A stretch of DNA of 64,000 bases from Hypoxylon rubiginosum (taxonomy: Eukaryota; Ascomycota; Sordariomycetes; Xylariales; Hypoxylaceae), in NCBI GenBank assembly GCA_902806565.1, contig CADCXA010000012.1, positions 1 through 64,000 on the forward strand, written 5' to 3'. The notes below the pieces were generated by a model. It was not told where the DNA came from and made no database searches. It worked only from the letters and a program-made list of their open reading frames with translations. The position numbers and the translations under genes are program-made. Shown piece after piece: positions 1 to 14,624 of this stretch; position 1 is the first letter of the stretch, and each line of letters begins with the position of its first letter.

Positions 1-3000
1 TTTATTTAATTAATAACTTATTTATAATTAATAAAAATAAATAAACTATTTATATTTAAATATATTAAGTTAGTTATATTATTAATATTTATTTTAATAT
101 TAACTTTTAAATAAAAAGTTTTTTAACGAATTTTATTTTTTACTTTTAATATAAAGTTTATTTTTATAACTTATTTATCTTATAAATTAAAATTTATAAG
201 ATTATTAATTAAATATATAAATATAAAATATATTATTATAATATGTTTAAATAACTTTAAATTTTTTTATATATAATTATTATATTTATATATTAATAGT
301 ATTTTTTTAAAACTAAAAAATAGTTAATAAGTTATATAGATATATATAAGTTAATTTATATTTATAAAATAAATAAATTTAACTTATTTAAACGCCGTTT
401 TTTTTTATAATAACTATTATATTAATTTTTTTAATACTATATTTTATATATATTAAATTATTTATAAAATTAATAAAAAAATTAAAATTATTATTAAATT
501 CCGTTATTTTTATAAGGTATATAAAAAAAAATTTAATATTTTTTTTTTTAATATATATAAAAATATCTTTTTTTTAATTATTATTAAGTTTTATTTTATT
601 ATTATTATAATAAATATACCTTTTTTAACTTAGTTATATATTTTTTTTATTATTTAAATTTTTATATTAATATATTATAATTTTATTAATATATAATTAT
701 ATTTTATTAATTTGTTTTTATAATTTATTAAACTATTAATATTAATTTTAATATTTATTGTTTTTTTTAAAAAACTATATATTTCTTTTAAAAAGTTAAT
801 TAAATAAACTTTTAAATTATAATTTAAAGCTTTAACTTCTTTTTTTAAGCTTAAAATTATCTCTTTTAAAAAAACTAAAATCGTTTTAAAAATAAAACAG
901 CTGGTTTTATTAATTAAAACTACGTATATTACGTTAATTATTTTAAAAAAATAATTATATATAATTATTTTTATTTTAATATTATATGTTATTAAAATAT
1001 AATTAATTTACTTTTATAAATAAGTTATTATTTTTATTATTTCTTTTTATATAATTATTTATTATAACGGTAAAAATATAAATAAGTTTTTTTTAAAATA
1101 TCGTTTATTTTTTTTTAATAAAGTTTAAATATTTAAAGATTTTAATAATATTATTTAATTTTTTTAAAAGTTTTTATAAATTTAAAAGCTATATTTTATA
1201 TAATTATATTAATAATTAAAGCTTTATAATATTTTTTATATTTTTAACGTATTTAAATATTTTATATATATATTTTTTTATAAGCTTATTTATATAAATA
1301 CTTTTTATAATATAAAGGTTTTTTATTATTTATTTTTATATTTTAACGAGTTTAATATTAAATTTTTTAGTAATTACGTTAAATAAAATATTTAATTGTT
1401 TTTTATTTAAAAAAAACTTAATTTTATTAATTTAAAAATTTTTTTTTAAATAGTTTATAAACGTTATTATATATTACTAGCTTTTTTTTAATATTATATT
1501 TTATTTATTTTTTAACTTAGTTTTTTTATTTATATATATTTATATATAATTAAAACTTATTATAAATAAAAATTTTATTAGTATTTTTTTTAATATTTTT
1601 TAAAAATTAAGTTAAAATATCTTAATATTAATTAATTTATTTTTACTAATAATAATAAATAATATAATAAATTAGTTTTTTAAACGTTTTTTAACTTTTT
1701 TATTATTTTATTTTAAAAATTTATATAATTAAAGATTTATTTTAATTTATATGTTTTAATTTAATAAAGAATTTATTAATTTATTATTTTATAGTTTTAA
1801 GTTTTTTATAAAGTTAATATTAGGTTTTTAATATAGCTATTAACCTATATAATATTTTATTTTAAAGTTATAAACTTATTAATAAAATATTTATTTTATT
1901 AAGTAAAAATAGCTTAATTTTTTAATATAACTATTAAAAATGTTAATAAACTAAGCTTTTTTTTTTCGCTTAAAACTACGTTTAATTTATATTTATTAAA
2001 GCTTTAAAAGTTATTTAAATTTTTAGGATTATTTTTTAATATGTTTATTAATATAGTTTAATTTATATATAAAAAGTTTTTTAGTTTTATCGATTTTACG
2101 GTTTTAATTTTTAAAGTTTAATTAATTTTTAACTGCTTAATAGTTTTTAAATATCTTGTTTTTTTTTTGTTTTTAATAAACTATTTAACCTTATTAAAAA
2201 CGTTATAAAAAGTTATAAAATTTAATATTTAAATCGCCGAATAATTTTAAATTAAGTTTTTAAAATATTTAAAAATAATATTACTAATAATAATAATTTT
2301 AATAAGATCTTAAATAATAAACTTATTTATATATTTTATTTAAGCTTTTTTTTAATTATTAATCTTTTTTATAATATATTAATTAATTTCACAAATTAAC
2401 TATAAAACTTTAATATTTATTTAATAAAAATAACGTTAAAATCTTAAAAATTATTTATATTTTATTTATAATTATTATTATAAGTAATAAAGTTATTAAT
2501 AAATTACTTATTATAAAACTTTTTTTAATTTTTTTTTAAAAAGTTAATAATAACCGTTTATTTTTTATATTTTTATTATTTAAAATTAAATAAAAAAAAA
2601 TATATAAAATATAACTTTATTTTATATATTATATATAAACTTTATAAATAATATTATTATAATATTATTTTTATAAAATAATTAATTTAATTTAAATAAA
2701 AAAATTAAATATTATAATTTATTATAATTAAATAAAAGTTAATATTAAATAAAAATATTATATTAAATATATTTTAAAACTAAATTTAAAATAAAACAAA
2801 TAATTATAAAGTTATAATAAATAATATAACTTTATAAATTAAACTATAAAAGTTATAATTTTAAAATATAATTTTAAAATAACTAATTATAAAGTAATTA
2901 AAATACTTATAAATTTATAATTTATAAATAACTTTAATAATTATTTAAAATTAAAATCTTAGTTTATTTATTAAATCTAATATTTTAATTTTTTATAATA

Positions 3001-6000
3001 TATTTTAAAAGTTAATATTTTATAAACTTTTTATTTTATTTTTTTTATATTTAAATTTATTATTTTATTATTAAAGTTTTAAAGATTTTAATTATATAAA
3101 AAATTATTAAGATTTTTTTATAATTTATTTATATTAAATTAAATTTAGTTTTATTATTAATAAAAAAACTTTAATTTAAATATATTTAGTTTATTAAAGT
3201 ATTTTATTTTAATTTTATAAAATAATAATATAAAAAAAAAACTTAGTTTATTATTTAATTAATTTATTAAATTTCTTATTTTTAATAAAATAAATACTTA
3301 ATTATTTACTTTAAAATTTAATTTTTATTAATATTAGTTTATTTAATAATATTAACGTTTTTATAAATAATAAATAATATTTTATATTATTAAATTTTAT
3401 TTTTTTATTTATAAAATTATTTTTTAATTAATAAGTTATTTAAAACTTTTATTTAGGTTTTTTAATTAAAATTTATATATATTAACTATTTTATTAACAT
3501 TTTTTATAATAAAAACTTTTTTAAAAACTTATATAATAAAAAGTTTTATATTATATTTATAATTAATATTATTTTTAATTAATTATTTTAAGTTTTATTA
3601 ATAAATATATATAGTTATTAATTAATAATTTTATTTATAATTTTAACTTAATTAATTATTTATTTATATTTTATAGTTAATATTTTTATTTTTATTTTTA
3701 TTAATTTAAAGAATATATTTATAAAATTAATAATAAATTAAAAGTTTTAATTTAATAAAATTAAAACTAGTTATTTTATTAGTTTATAAAAACCTTAATA
3801 ATATATTTATATTTTATTATAAATTATTATTTATTTTATATATAAAGTTAATTAATATATTTTTATTAATTAATTTATAATTATTAATAAGTTATTAAAT
3901 TTATTATTAATAATTAAAAATAATTTAAAACCGTTTTTAGTTTTTAATTATAACTTAAAATTTATAATTAAATATTTTTATTTTTAATTTAATATTAATA
4001 ATAAAGAAAAAAAACCAGGCGTTTTATTTTTAAATATTTTTATTAATTAATATATATAGTTTTTTATATAATAATTAATAATATTAAAAAAACTAAACTA
4101 TTAATATTATTCGGCGATTATTTATTAAATTTTATTTTTCTTTAAATAAATAATAACTATATAATTATATATTTTTTTAATAATATTAATTTAAAAGTTA
4201 TTATTTTTAATAATTATTAATTACTTTTTATAAAATATTAAAAAATTTAATATTTATTAATTTATTATTTTATTAAATAAAACCTTTTAATAATAAATAT
4301 TAAACTTTTAATTAATATAATTTACTTAAAATATTTAATTTATTAAAATAACTTTAAATATTTTTAATAGTTTTTTTATATTTATTATAAATAATTTCAC
4401 GTTATTAAAAATTCTTAGTATTAATGTTTTATTTAATTTCTTTTTATTTTTATGTTTTTATTTTTTCTTATAATTTAAATAAAATATTAAATATAATATT
4501 CTATGTTTTTAACTAGTAAATAATTATAAAATTATATTATAAAATTATATTTATTTATTTAACTTATTAAAAGTTAAAAACCTTTTTTATATTAAAATAT
4601 TTTAAAATATTTTAATTTATAATTATTAAAAATAACTATAAATATTAAAAGTTTATTAGTTTTAATTACTAATATATTAATATTTTAATAATTATTAATA
4701 TTTTTTTATTATAAATTTTATAATTTAATTTTACTTTATATAAAGTTTTTAAATAAAATACTATAAAATATTAAAATTTATTAGAAAATACATTTTATAA
4801 TAATAATTTTATTATAATATTATTAAAAACATTTATTTTAATTTTAATTTTATATTTATAAAAAAAATAACGTAATAATAAAATATTTATAAACTTATTT
4901 TTTAATGTTTTAAACGTTTATTTATAGGTTTTTATTTAAGTAAAATCCGTTTTATTTTTCGTAAAATTTATAAAAAGTTTTATTATGTATTTATATTTTT
5001 TAATAAATTTTTAATAAAAGTTATAAAATCTTAAAAATAATTTTATTATTTTAATAACTATTTTTTTATTTTTTTTTAAATAACGTTAATAATAAATTAC
5101 TTTTATTTTATTTAAATTTATATTAACTTTTTTAAATTTAATTATAAATTTTAAAAACTTTATTTTTTTTATATAAAACTTATATTTTATTAAGTTTATT
5201 TAAAAACTAATTTTTTATAACTTATTTAAAACTTTTTATATATATTTTTTATATTTCTTTAATATATTAAAAAAAATTAATATATTATTAATATAAATAA
5301 TATAAAATTTATTTAGATATCCTTAGAAAATATTATTAATCTAACGTTAAAATATTAATAATTTATTAATTAATTTAAATAAAAACACCTTAAAATAATA
5401 TATTTTATATTATATTTAAAATATAATTATACTTTTATTTTTTAATATAAAATATATTTTATAAAAGTTTATTATATATTTATTTTAATATATATTTTAA
5501 TCTTTATAATTTTTACTAATATATTTTTTATTAAAAAAAATAAATATTTATTTTTTTATATAATAAAATTAAGTTTTTTATAATTAATATAAAATTTTAC
5601 TCTTTAATTTATTTTTTTTATAAATAAAATAAATGTTATTTCTAAAATAAATAATAATTTAATAAAGATTTTTTAAAAGTTTTTAATAATATATTATTAA
5701 TATGTTTTTATTTTTTTTAAATTTAATTTATATAAAAGATTATATTTTAAAATAATATTTAAATTAATTTTTAATTTTATATAATAATTTATTTTTAAAC
5801 GGTAAACAAATAATTTATTTAATATTATTTTATTAAAAACGTTTAAATATTTATAATAATAAACTGGTATTATTTTTTTTATTTTTTTATAAAACTTATT
5901 TTTATTATTTAATAAATATTTATAAAGTTTTTTATTATTTATTATTTTATTAAATATATATAAATTTATAGTTTATATATTAAATATATTTTATTTTTTC

Positions 6001-7239
6001 GCCTTATTTAATATATAATAAAATAAAACCGTTTTTATTATAATAATTTTAAATAAATAATATTTATATTAATTAATTGAATTTTTTTTTATAATATAAC
6101 GTTTTTAATTATTAATATTAAAATATTAATTTAACTTTTTATTTTTAAATAAAAAAAACGCTAGGTTTTATTTCACGTTTTTAAAATATATTTATTTTAT
6201 TAAATTATATATTTTATAAACCTTAATTTTATAAAAGTTAATTAAAAATAATAAGTTATTTTTTAAAAATTAAAATATAATTTTTAAAATTATCATTTTA
6301 TTATTTTTAAAAAATAAATTAAGTTTTAACTATTAATATATTAATTTAAATTATTTTTTAAGCTTTTAAATCTTTTATTTAATTAAAGAAAATTTTTTTT
6401 TTTAAAAGTATTTTTCTTTTTAATTTTATAATATAATTAAAAGTTTTTAAAACGTTTTTATATATTAAAAAAATATAAATAACTAAAAATAATAAGTTAT
6501 TATTAATAACTAAAAATATATAAATTATTTATTATTTTTTATTAATTTAATTATTTTATTAATATTTTTTATTTTTATTTATAAAAATATTTCTTTTTTT
6601 TATATTTTTTTAATATTTTTTATTTTTTAATAGCTTTTTTATCTTATTTATTTTTATATTATAATATTATAACTTAAGTTTTTATTTTATTAAAAATAAT
6701 AATTTATACCGGCGGTTATTTATTAATAAATTATATTAAATAAAAAACTTTTTTTTAATAATTATATTATATTTTATATTTATTATTAATAATAAAATTT
6801 TTTTAATTTCTTTTTTTTAAATTTAAATATAAACGTAAATTATTATATTTAAATATTTTTATTAGTTTAAAGCCGTTTATTCTTTTAATATTTAAATATT
6901 TTATTATTTTTTTAATAAATAAAATATTTACTAGTAAATATATATTTATTTTTATATTAATTAAAATTTTAATAATTAAAGTTACTTTATTTATTATTAT
7001 AATATAATTTATTAAAAATAAATCTTTTTTAAAAAGCCTTTTTATAAAATTTAATAGTATTTTTAAGTATTTTTTTATATTTATTATTATTATTTATATT
7101 TTTTTAAAATAAAAGTTTATTTTTTTTAAAGTTTATTTTTTATTAAATTATTTATATTTATTAATTAAATTTAATTAAATTTTAAGCTTTTTTATTTTAA
7201 TATTTATATAATAATTATATTAATATAAGTTTTATTTAT

Positions 7240-7386
7240 AAATATTATAATTTAAAATAAAAACTTAAATATATAATATAAAAATAAAATAAAAATTTAA
7301 ATTAATATAAAATATAAAGTTTATTATATATATTATAAACTTTATAATTAAAATTATAATTAAAGTTTTAAAAACTTAATTTTAAT
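7240..7386 (+). repeat. 147-bp direct repeat, copy 1
   Basis: This segment matches 8234-8380 over its whole length, mostly without gaps, with differences that are largely G/A or C/T. The two copies are 994 bp apart. They could be the ends of a small decayed element or copies of a short repeat; clear TG...CA-type ends and a target duplication were not seen. Confidence 0.6.
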
Positions 7387-8233
7387 ATTTTCTTTTAATT
7401 TTAAATTTTAATAAAAAAATATGGTATTAAAAAATATCGTGAAAATAATTATTTTTTTATTGTTTTATAAAAAAGGTTTTAATTATAATAATTTTTATAT
7501 AAAAAAATCAACGTATAATATTATATAAAGTAATTATAATTATAAAAATAATTATATAAACTTTAAATATATATAATATAAATAATTTTTATTATTATTT
7601 TATAATTAAATTTTAAATCTTTTCTTAGTATTTTATATATATATATATATTTTAATTATTTAATAAATTTATATTTTATCGCTTATTTTATATATATTAA
7701 AACCTAAAAAAAAAAAAAAAGTTAAAAAGCTTTTATATTATAAACTTATATATATTTATAAGTTAAAATCTATAAATTAAAATTTTTTAAATATAATAAT
7801 AAATTTAATATAAAAATCGGTTATTAATATTAATAATTATTAAAATATTTATTAATAAGTTTATTTTATAAGTTAATATAAATTCTTATAAAAATCTTTA
7901 TAAAAATTCTTATAAAAATTTATAAAAAAAATTATATATTAAATAAAAAACGCAGCGATATTAATAATTTATTAATAAAAAAATAATTAATTTTATTAAT
8001 ATAATAATTATAATATTTATATTAATAAGTTATTAATTTTAAGTTTTAATATTAATATATATATATAAAAAATATATTAAAATACTTGTTATTTTAAAAT
8101 ATAAAAAAGTTATATATTTTATAATAAAAACATTTTAATTAATTTATTAATTAAACCTTTTTTTTTACTAAAAATAAAATTAAATTAATTATAAAATATA
8201 AAAAGTAATAAATTAATTTAAATAAAAAACATT

Positions 8234-8380
8234 AAATATTATAATTTAAAATAAAAATTTAAATATATAATATAAAAATAATATAAAAATCTAAGTTAAT
8301 ATAAAATATAAAATCTATTATATATATTATAAATTTTATAATTAAAATTATAATTAAAACTTTAAAAACTTAATTTTAAT
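8234..8380 (+). repeat. 147-bp direct repeat, copy 2
   Basis: Partner of 7240-7386. Both run from an AAATATTATAATTTAAA start to a CTTAATTTTAAT end. The 847 bp between them contain no recognisable coding sequence. Confidence 0.6.
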
Positions 8381-11015
8381 AATAAGTTTATATTTATTTT
8401 TTATTAGATATTTATTATTATAATAACTTAGTTTATAATATATAAAATATTAATTTTTAAAAATTAAAAATTTACTTTATATAAGTTTAAACTTAATATA
8501 TATATATATATATTTTTTTTTATAATATTAATTATTTTTAAATTATAATAATTATTTAAAATAAAAACGAAATTATTTATAAATTAATTATTATTTTTTT
8601 TATTATTTTTATTTTTATTATTAATAATATTTAAAATATTTATAAGTTTTTTATTATTTTATTTTTAATAAATAAAAAATTTTTTATTTTATTAATAATT
8701 TTAACGTTAAATAGTTTTATAAAAATTAATAAAATTAATTACTTTATTATAATATTTTTTAATAAACATTTTATTAAATTAAAAAAATAATTAATTATAA
8801 ATCTTTTTTTTATAATTTTTTAAAAATATATATATTTTTATAATTTATATAATAAACTTAATTTTAAATTATTAAAAAAAGTTACTTATTTTTATTATTA
8901 ATATTTTAAAATTTAAATATATTTTTTTAAAAATATTTAAATTTAAATATTATTTTTATAAATATTTAAAAACTTTATTTAACGTTTTTAATAACGTTAA
9001 TTTATTTTTAAAAAAAATATAAAAAAAAAACTTATTTATTATATTTTTATTTATTTTTATAAAAATATAAAAAACTTTAATATTTTTATTTTTTTTAAAA
9101 TAATTGTTATTTTTATAAAGCTTATTTTTAAAAAATATAAACTATTATTTAAACTTAATATTTTTTTTATTAATTATATTTTTATTATTAAAAAAAATAA
9201 ACGGGTTTTAATATTTAATTAATTATTATTTTATTATAATAACTTTTATTTACTTAGAAAATTAAATAATAATAAATTAGTTTTTAATTTTATAAAATTC
9301 TTTAGTTATTATTTAAATTTTAATATTTTCTTTTTAAATTATTATTTTTTAAACCTTGTATTTTTTATTTAAAAAAATATTAAAATCTTATTTATTTATT
9401 TTAGTTTATTATTTTTTAATTATTTATTTATTTTATAAATTTTTTATTTTTTACTATAATTTATTTAATTTAAATTTTAAATTTTAAATTTTACTTTTAT
9501 AATAAATAATTATTTAACCGTAATATTTTATTTAATATTAAATTAATTATAAAATTATTATTATATTATAAATAAACTTGCTTATTTTAATTATTTATTT
9601 AATAATATTTAATATATATAAATAATAAGTTTTTATTTTAAAAAACTAAATTTTTATATTAATATTAAAAATTATTTTTTAAAATTTATTATAACTAATA
9701 ACTTAATTTATAATAAATTAAATTTATTATTTTATTATTATTTAAAAATAAAAAAATAATTATATAAATTTATTTTATTAAATTATAATAATAATAAAAT
9801 CTTTAATTTAAACTTTTTAGTTTTTTTATAAATGAAAAAAAATTACTTATTATATTTTTTATTTTTATTATTTAATTTTTATTAATAAATTTATTAGTTA
9901 AATATTTATAAAAAAACTTAATTTATTTTATCTTAGTTTTAAAAATAATAATAAAACCATTAAAAAAGGTTTTAAAGTTAAATATTTTTTATTTAATTAT
10001 AAAAGATTTTTATTTAATATTTAAAAAAATAACTTTTTTATTATATTTATTATTAATTTTAATTATATTATATTTTAATTCTTTATAAATAATATTAAGT
10101 TTTTTTTAAATAATATTAATTTTTTCTTTTTTTTTATTAAAAAAAATAAATTTTTTTATAAAATTATTTATTAATTATAAATTTATTATTATTTATTTAA
10201 TTTATTTTATTATTTAAAAATATTTTAAGGTTTTTTTTTTATAAACGTTTTTAAAATCTTTTTAAATTATTTAATAATATTAAACTTAATTTTATTATAA
10301 AATATATAAAATATATATATAATATATTAATTAAATTAATTTTATATTAATAAAAAAGTTAAATTTAAAAAAAAAAATTTATAAATTAATAAAACTTATA
10401 ATAATTTTAATAATTTAAATAAACTAATAAATTATATATATAAACCACTTTTAATATATTAATAATATTTAAGTTTTATTTTAATTATATTAATAAATTA
10501 TTTATATATTAATTATATTAATTATTTTAATTATTAAAATATATTTTAAAAAAGTTAAAAAAAGCCACGTTTATAAAGACTTTTATTTATAATATATAAT
10601 AATAATTTTAAAATTAATAAAATATAAAAATTAAATTTTTAAATTAAAATATTAATTTTATTTTAATAAGTTTTAAAATAATAAAAACAAAATTAAATTT
10701 AAAAAAAAGTTTTTTAAGTTTTTAATAAAAAAAAATAAAAAAGATTTTTATTAATATTATTTATATAAAAAATTAATTAATTAAAAAGTTTTTTTAATTA
10801 AATAAATTTTAAATTTACATTTTTTAAAAAATAAAATATAATAAAATTATTAATAAAAATAATAATAATATTAAATTATAAAAGAATTATATTAAAATAA
10901 TAATATAAATTACTTTAAAAAAAATATTTTTTAATAATAATAAAAAAGTTTTAAATTATTAAAAAAATTATAAAATAATTAATTTAAAATAAAAAAGTTT
11001 TAAAATATTTAATAT

Positions 11016-11198
11016 TATTAAATAATAAGAGGTTATTTTAAAGAACCTATTTAAATTTTATATATAAGTTAATAATTAAAGTTATAATAATTTTATTATA
11101 AAATTATTTTAAGAAATTATAAGAATATATATAATTAAAAAACATATATTTAATATATATAATTTAACCATTTAATTAAATATATATATTATTTAATA
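11016..11198 (+). repeat. Left LTR
   Basis: Aligned by eye to 16659-16841 without any gap, it shows about 13 differences in 183 positions. All but one are transitions (G/A or C/T), the pattern left by independent RIP of two copies. This copy keeps more G and C than the right one, for example AAGAGG and GAACCT near its start. Confidence 0.75.
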
Positions 11199-14044
11199 AT
11201 TAAGAGTTTTATTTATTTAAAAATTAAAAAGTTATATATAAATAATAATATATAATTTTTAATTAATTAAAAACTATAAAATTATAAAATAATTATATTA
11301 ATAAAACTTTTTATAATTTAAATTTAATTAATAATAAAAAAGATAATATGTTAAAAATAATAAAAAAAAAGGTCTTTTATAATAATTTAATTAATTAAAA
11401 ATAATAAAATAAAAAGTTTTAAATAAAAATTATTAATTTAAAATTTTAAAAGTATATTAATTTTATTAAAATGTTAAAATAACTAAAGAAGTTATTTTAA
11501 TTAAATGTTAATAATTATTTAAAAAAAGTTTAACAAATAATATAAAATTTATTAAATAATAGTTTTTAAATTATAATAAATAAAAGTTAAAAAAAATAAA
11601 TTAAAATAAATAAAAGATTTATAAATTTAATAAAAATAACAAAAAAAAGTAAAATTATTTATAAGAAAAATTAGATTTTTTATAGTTACGATTATAAAAT
11701 TTATTAGATTTATCGATAAATAATTAAAGAATTAAAAAACTAGGTTATTAATTTTATATTTTTAAATTATTAAAATATATATTTTAACTTAATAAATATT
11801 TTATATAAGTGGTATAAAAAATTATTTATTATTAGTAAAATATATAATAATTAATTAAAGTTATAAACTTAAAAACAATATAAAAAAATAATATAATAAC
11901 TAATAAAAATGTTTAAGAATTTTAAAGTATAAATAATTAAATAAGAATTAATTATTATAAATATAAAAATAAAAAGTTTTATAAATATTATTAATAATTA
12001 ATTATTAATAAAAAGTTTTAAAGTTATATTTAATAATATTTTAAGTAACTAAGTAACTAATTATAAACTATTAAATATTAATAAAATTAAAAATAATATA
12101 TTTAATTATTTAAATATAGTAATTATTTTATATAAATATATATTTTTATAATTAATTTTTATATAACTTTATTTTATAAAAGAAATATTTATTATTTAAT
12201 TTAATAACATAAAATCTAATTATAATAAAAACTTAAATACTAAATTAAAAAAAAAAAAAAACGTTATTTTTAAACCTTTTAATTAATTAAAATAAGGTAA
12301 AAATAATAAAAACCACGGTAAATTATAAAACTAAAATAATTTAAATAAATAAATTAAATTAATTAAAAGAAAATAAACTAATATATTTATTAATTATTTA
12401 TAAAAAACTAACATTTTATATTTAGCTTATTATAATTATTATAAGATTTTTAATTATTAGTATATTATAAAAAATAAAACTTTAAAAAATTAAACTTTAA
12501 ATTTTACTATAAAAAAAATAATCGAATATAAGATAACTAAAAATAATATATTTATTAAGCTAATTAAAAAAACAAAAAAAAAGTTATTTATATAAAATAA
12601 AAATTAATTAGTTTAAGTAATTAAAAAAATAAAAAGAATATTCTTAATTTTATAAGTTATATTTAAAATTAATATTTATTTTTTAAAAAACTTAGTAATT
12701 TTAAACTTAAAAACTATTATTTATATTTTTAATTAATTTAACTAATTTTTATTATATTAAATAATATATATTAAAAATATAATTTTTATAAAAAACTTAG
12801 TTATATTTATATAAAAATATAAAAAAATAAATATATATTTAAAAAATCTAAAAAAAATAAAACTTTTATAATTATAAAATATAATATACTATAAAAAATT
12901 TATATATAATATAATGTTATTAAAACTTTTAAAAAAAATAAGATATTAATAAAATTATAAAAATATAAATAACTGTTTATAAAAAAAAAAAAATTTTATC
13001 TTAGATATTATTATTAATAAATAAAATTAATATATTTTAAAGGATTTTTTTAAGAATTTTATTAATTACTTATTTTATATAAAAAACATTAAATTTAACA
13101 ATTAAATAAAATAACTTTTAAATATAATAATTAATAAATTATAATATTTATAATTTAATTATTTAAAATTAAAAGCTTTTAATTACGTAACTAGTTATTT
13201 TTAAAAAATGAAAATTAAAAAGTTTAGTTTAATTAAAAAAACTAATTAAATTATTATAATAAAATATAATATATATAACTATAAAAAAGTTAAAAAGTTT
13301 AATTATTATAAATATTATAAATAACTAAGCAAGCTAAGTAAATATTTAACTATTAATTTTTATAATTTAAAAATAAACTTTTAAAAATATTAATATATAA
13401 TATTAATTATTAATAAATATATAAAATAAACTTGGAACTTTTATCTTAAAAATTATATTTTAAACTTAATTATTAAAATCTTAAACTAGATATTTAAAAT
13501 TATTTAAAAATAACATTAACTTAATATTAAAACTATTAAATATAATAATAAACTAATAATAAAAAAACATATTATATAAAATTATATTTAATAAATATAT
13601 TATATTAAACTTAAGTTTTTAATATTAAATATATAAAATTAAAATAAAAATGCTGAATATTTAAAAGATATAATTAAATAAAAAACTTAAATAATAAAAA
13701 TAAAAATAAAATTTTTAAGTTTTTTATAAATAAAAGTTTTTAAAACTATTATTTATTTTTATAATTACATTTTTAAATATAACCTTAATTAATAATTTTT
13801 ATATAAACATTTTTATATTTATTTAATATTTAAAAATAATATAATCACTAAAAAAAAACTATATTAAATTTATTTAAAAATATATAAATATAAAGTGTTT
13901 ATATTTATTATAAAAATAAAGTAAAAATAAAATTAATATTAATATTTTAATTTAAAAATATAAATAAATTATTTAATAAGTTATAACTTTATAAATATTT
14001 ATAATATTTAAGTTTTTATATTAAAATAAATTATTAAAATATAA

Positions 14045-14106
14045 AATATTATATTTAATAAAAATATTATATTTAATAAAAATATTATATTTAATAAAAA
14101 TATTTT
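14045..14106 (+). repeat. 18-bp tandem repeat
   Basis: AATATTATATTTAATAAA is repeated about 3.4 times with exact 18-bp spacing (starts at 14045, 14063, 14081, 14099). It lies inside the decayed LTR element. Confidence 0.7.
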
Positions 14107-14432
14107 ATCTTTAAAAAATAACTTATTATATATAATAAAAGAAAATATTTAAGATTTAATTAACTAGATTACCATTTTATAAAATATAAAAAAAAAGGTT
14201 AATTTAAAACTATTAGCTTTTAAAAAAACAAAATAAAAATAAAAATACTAATAAAAAATAAAAACGAGTAAAACTATAAAATAAATAATAATAATAAAAA
14301 ATATAATAATAAAAAAACTAAAAAACTTAATTATTTTTATATTAAAATTATATTTATATTATATCTTATTTTTAATATTACTTTTTTACCGGTTATTTTA
14401 TTATTTATTATAATAATAAAAAAAAAGTTAAA

Positions 14433-14624
14433 TATTATAAATTATATTTTTTTAAATATTAATATAAAAGAAAAATTAAACGTTATAAATTACACCTTTT
14501 TAAATATAATTAAAAAATTAAAATTAAACGTTATAAATTACACTTTTTATAATAAAATAAAAAAAATAAAATTAAATATTATAAATTACACTTTTTAAAA
14601 TAAAAATATAAAAGATATTATTTT
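14433..14624 (+). repeat. 48-bp tandem repeat, four copies
   Basis: The core (CG/TA)TTATAAATTA(C/T)A recurs at 14433, 14481, 14529 and 14577, exactly 48 bp apart, followed each time by a T-run and an A-rich spacer. Two copies keep CG where the others have TA, a double transition compatible with RIP. It may have been a subterminal repeat or a repetitive coding segment of the element around it. Confidence 0.65.
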
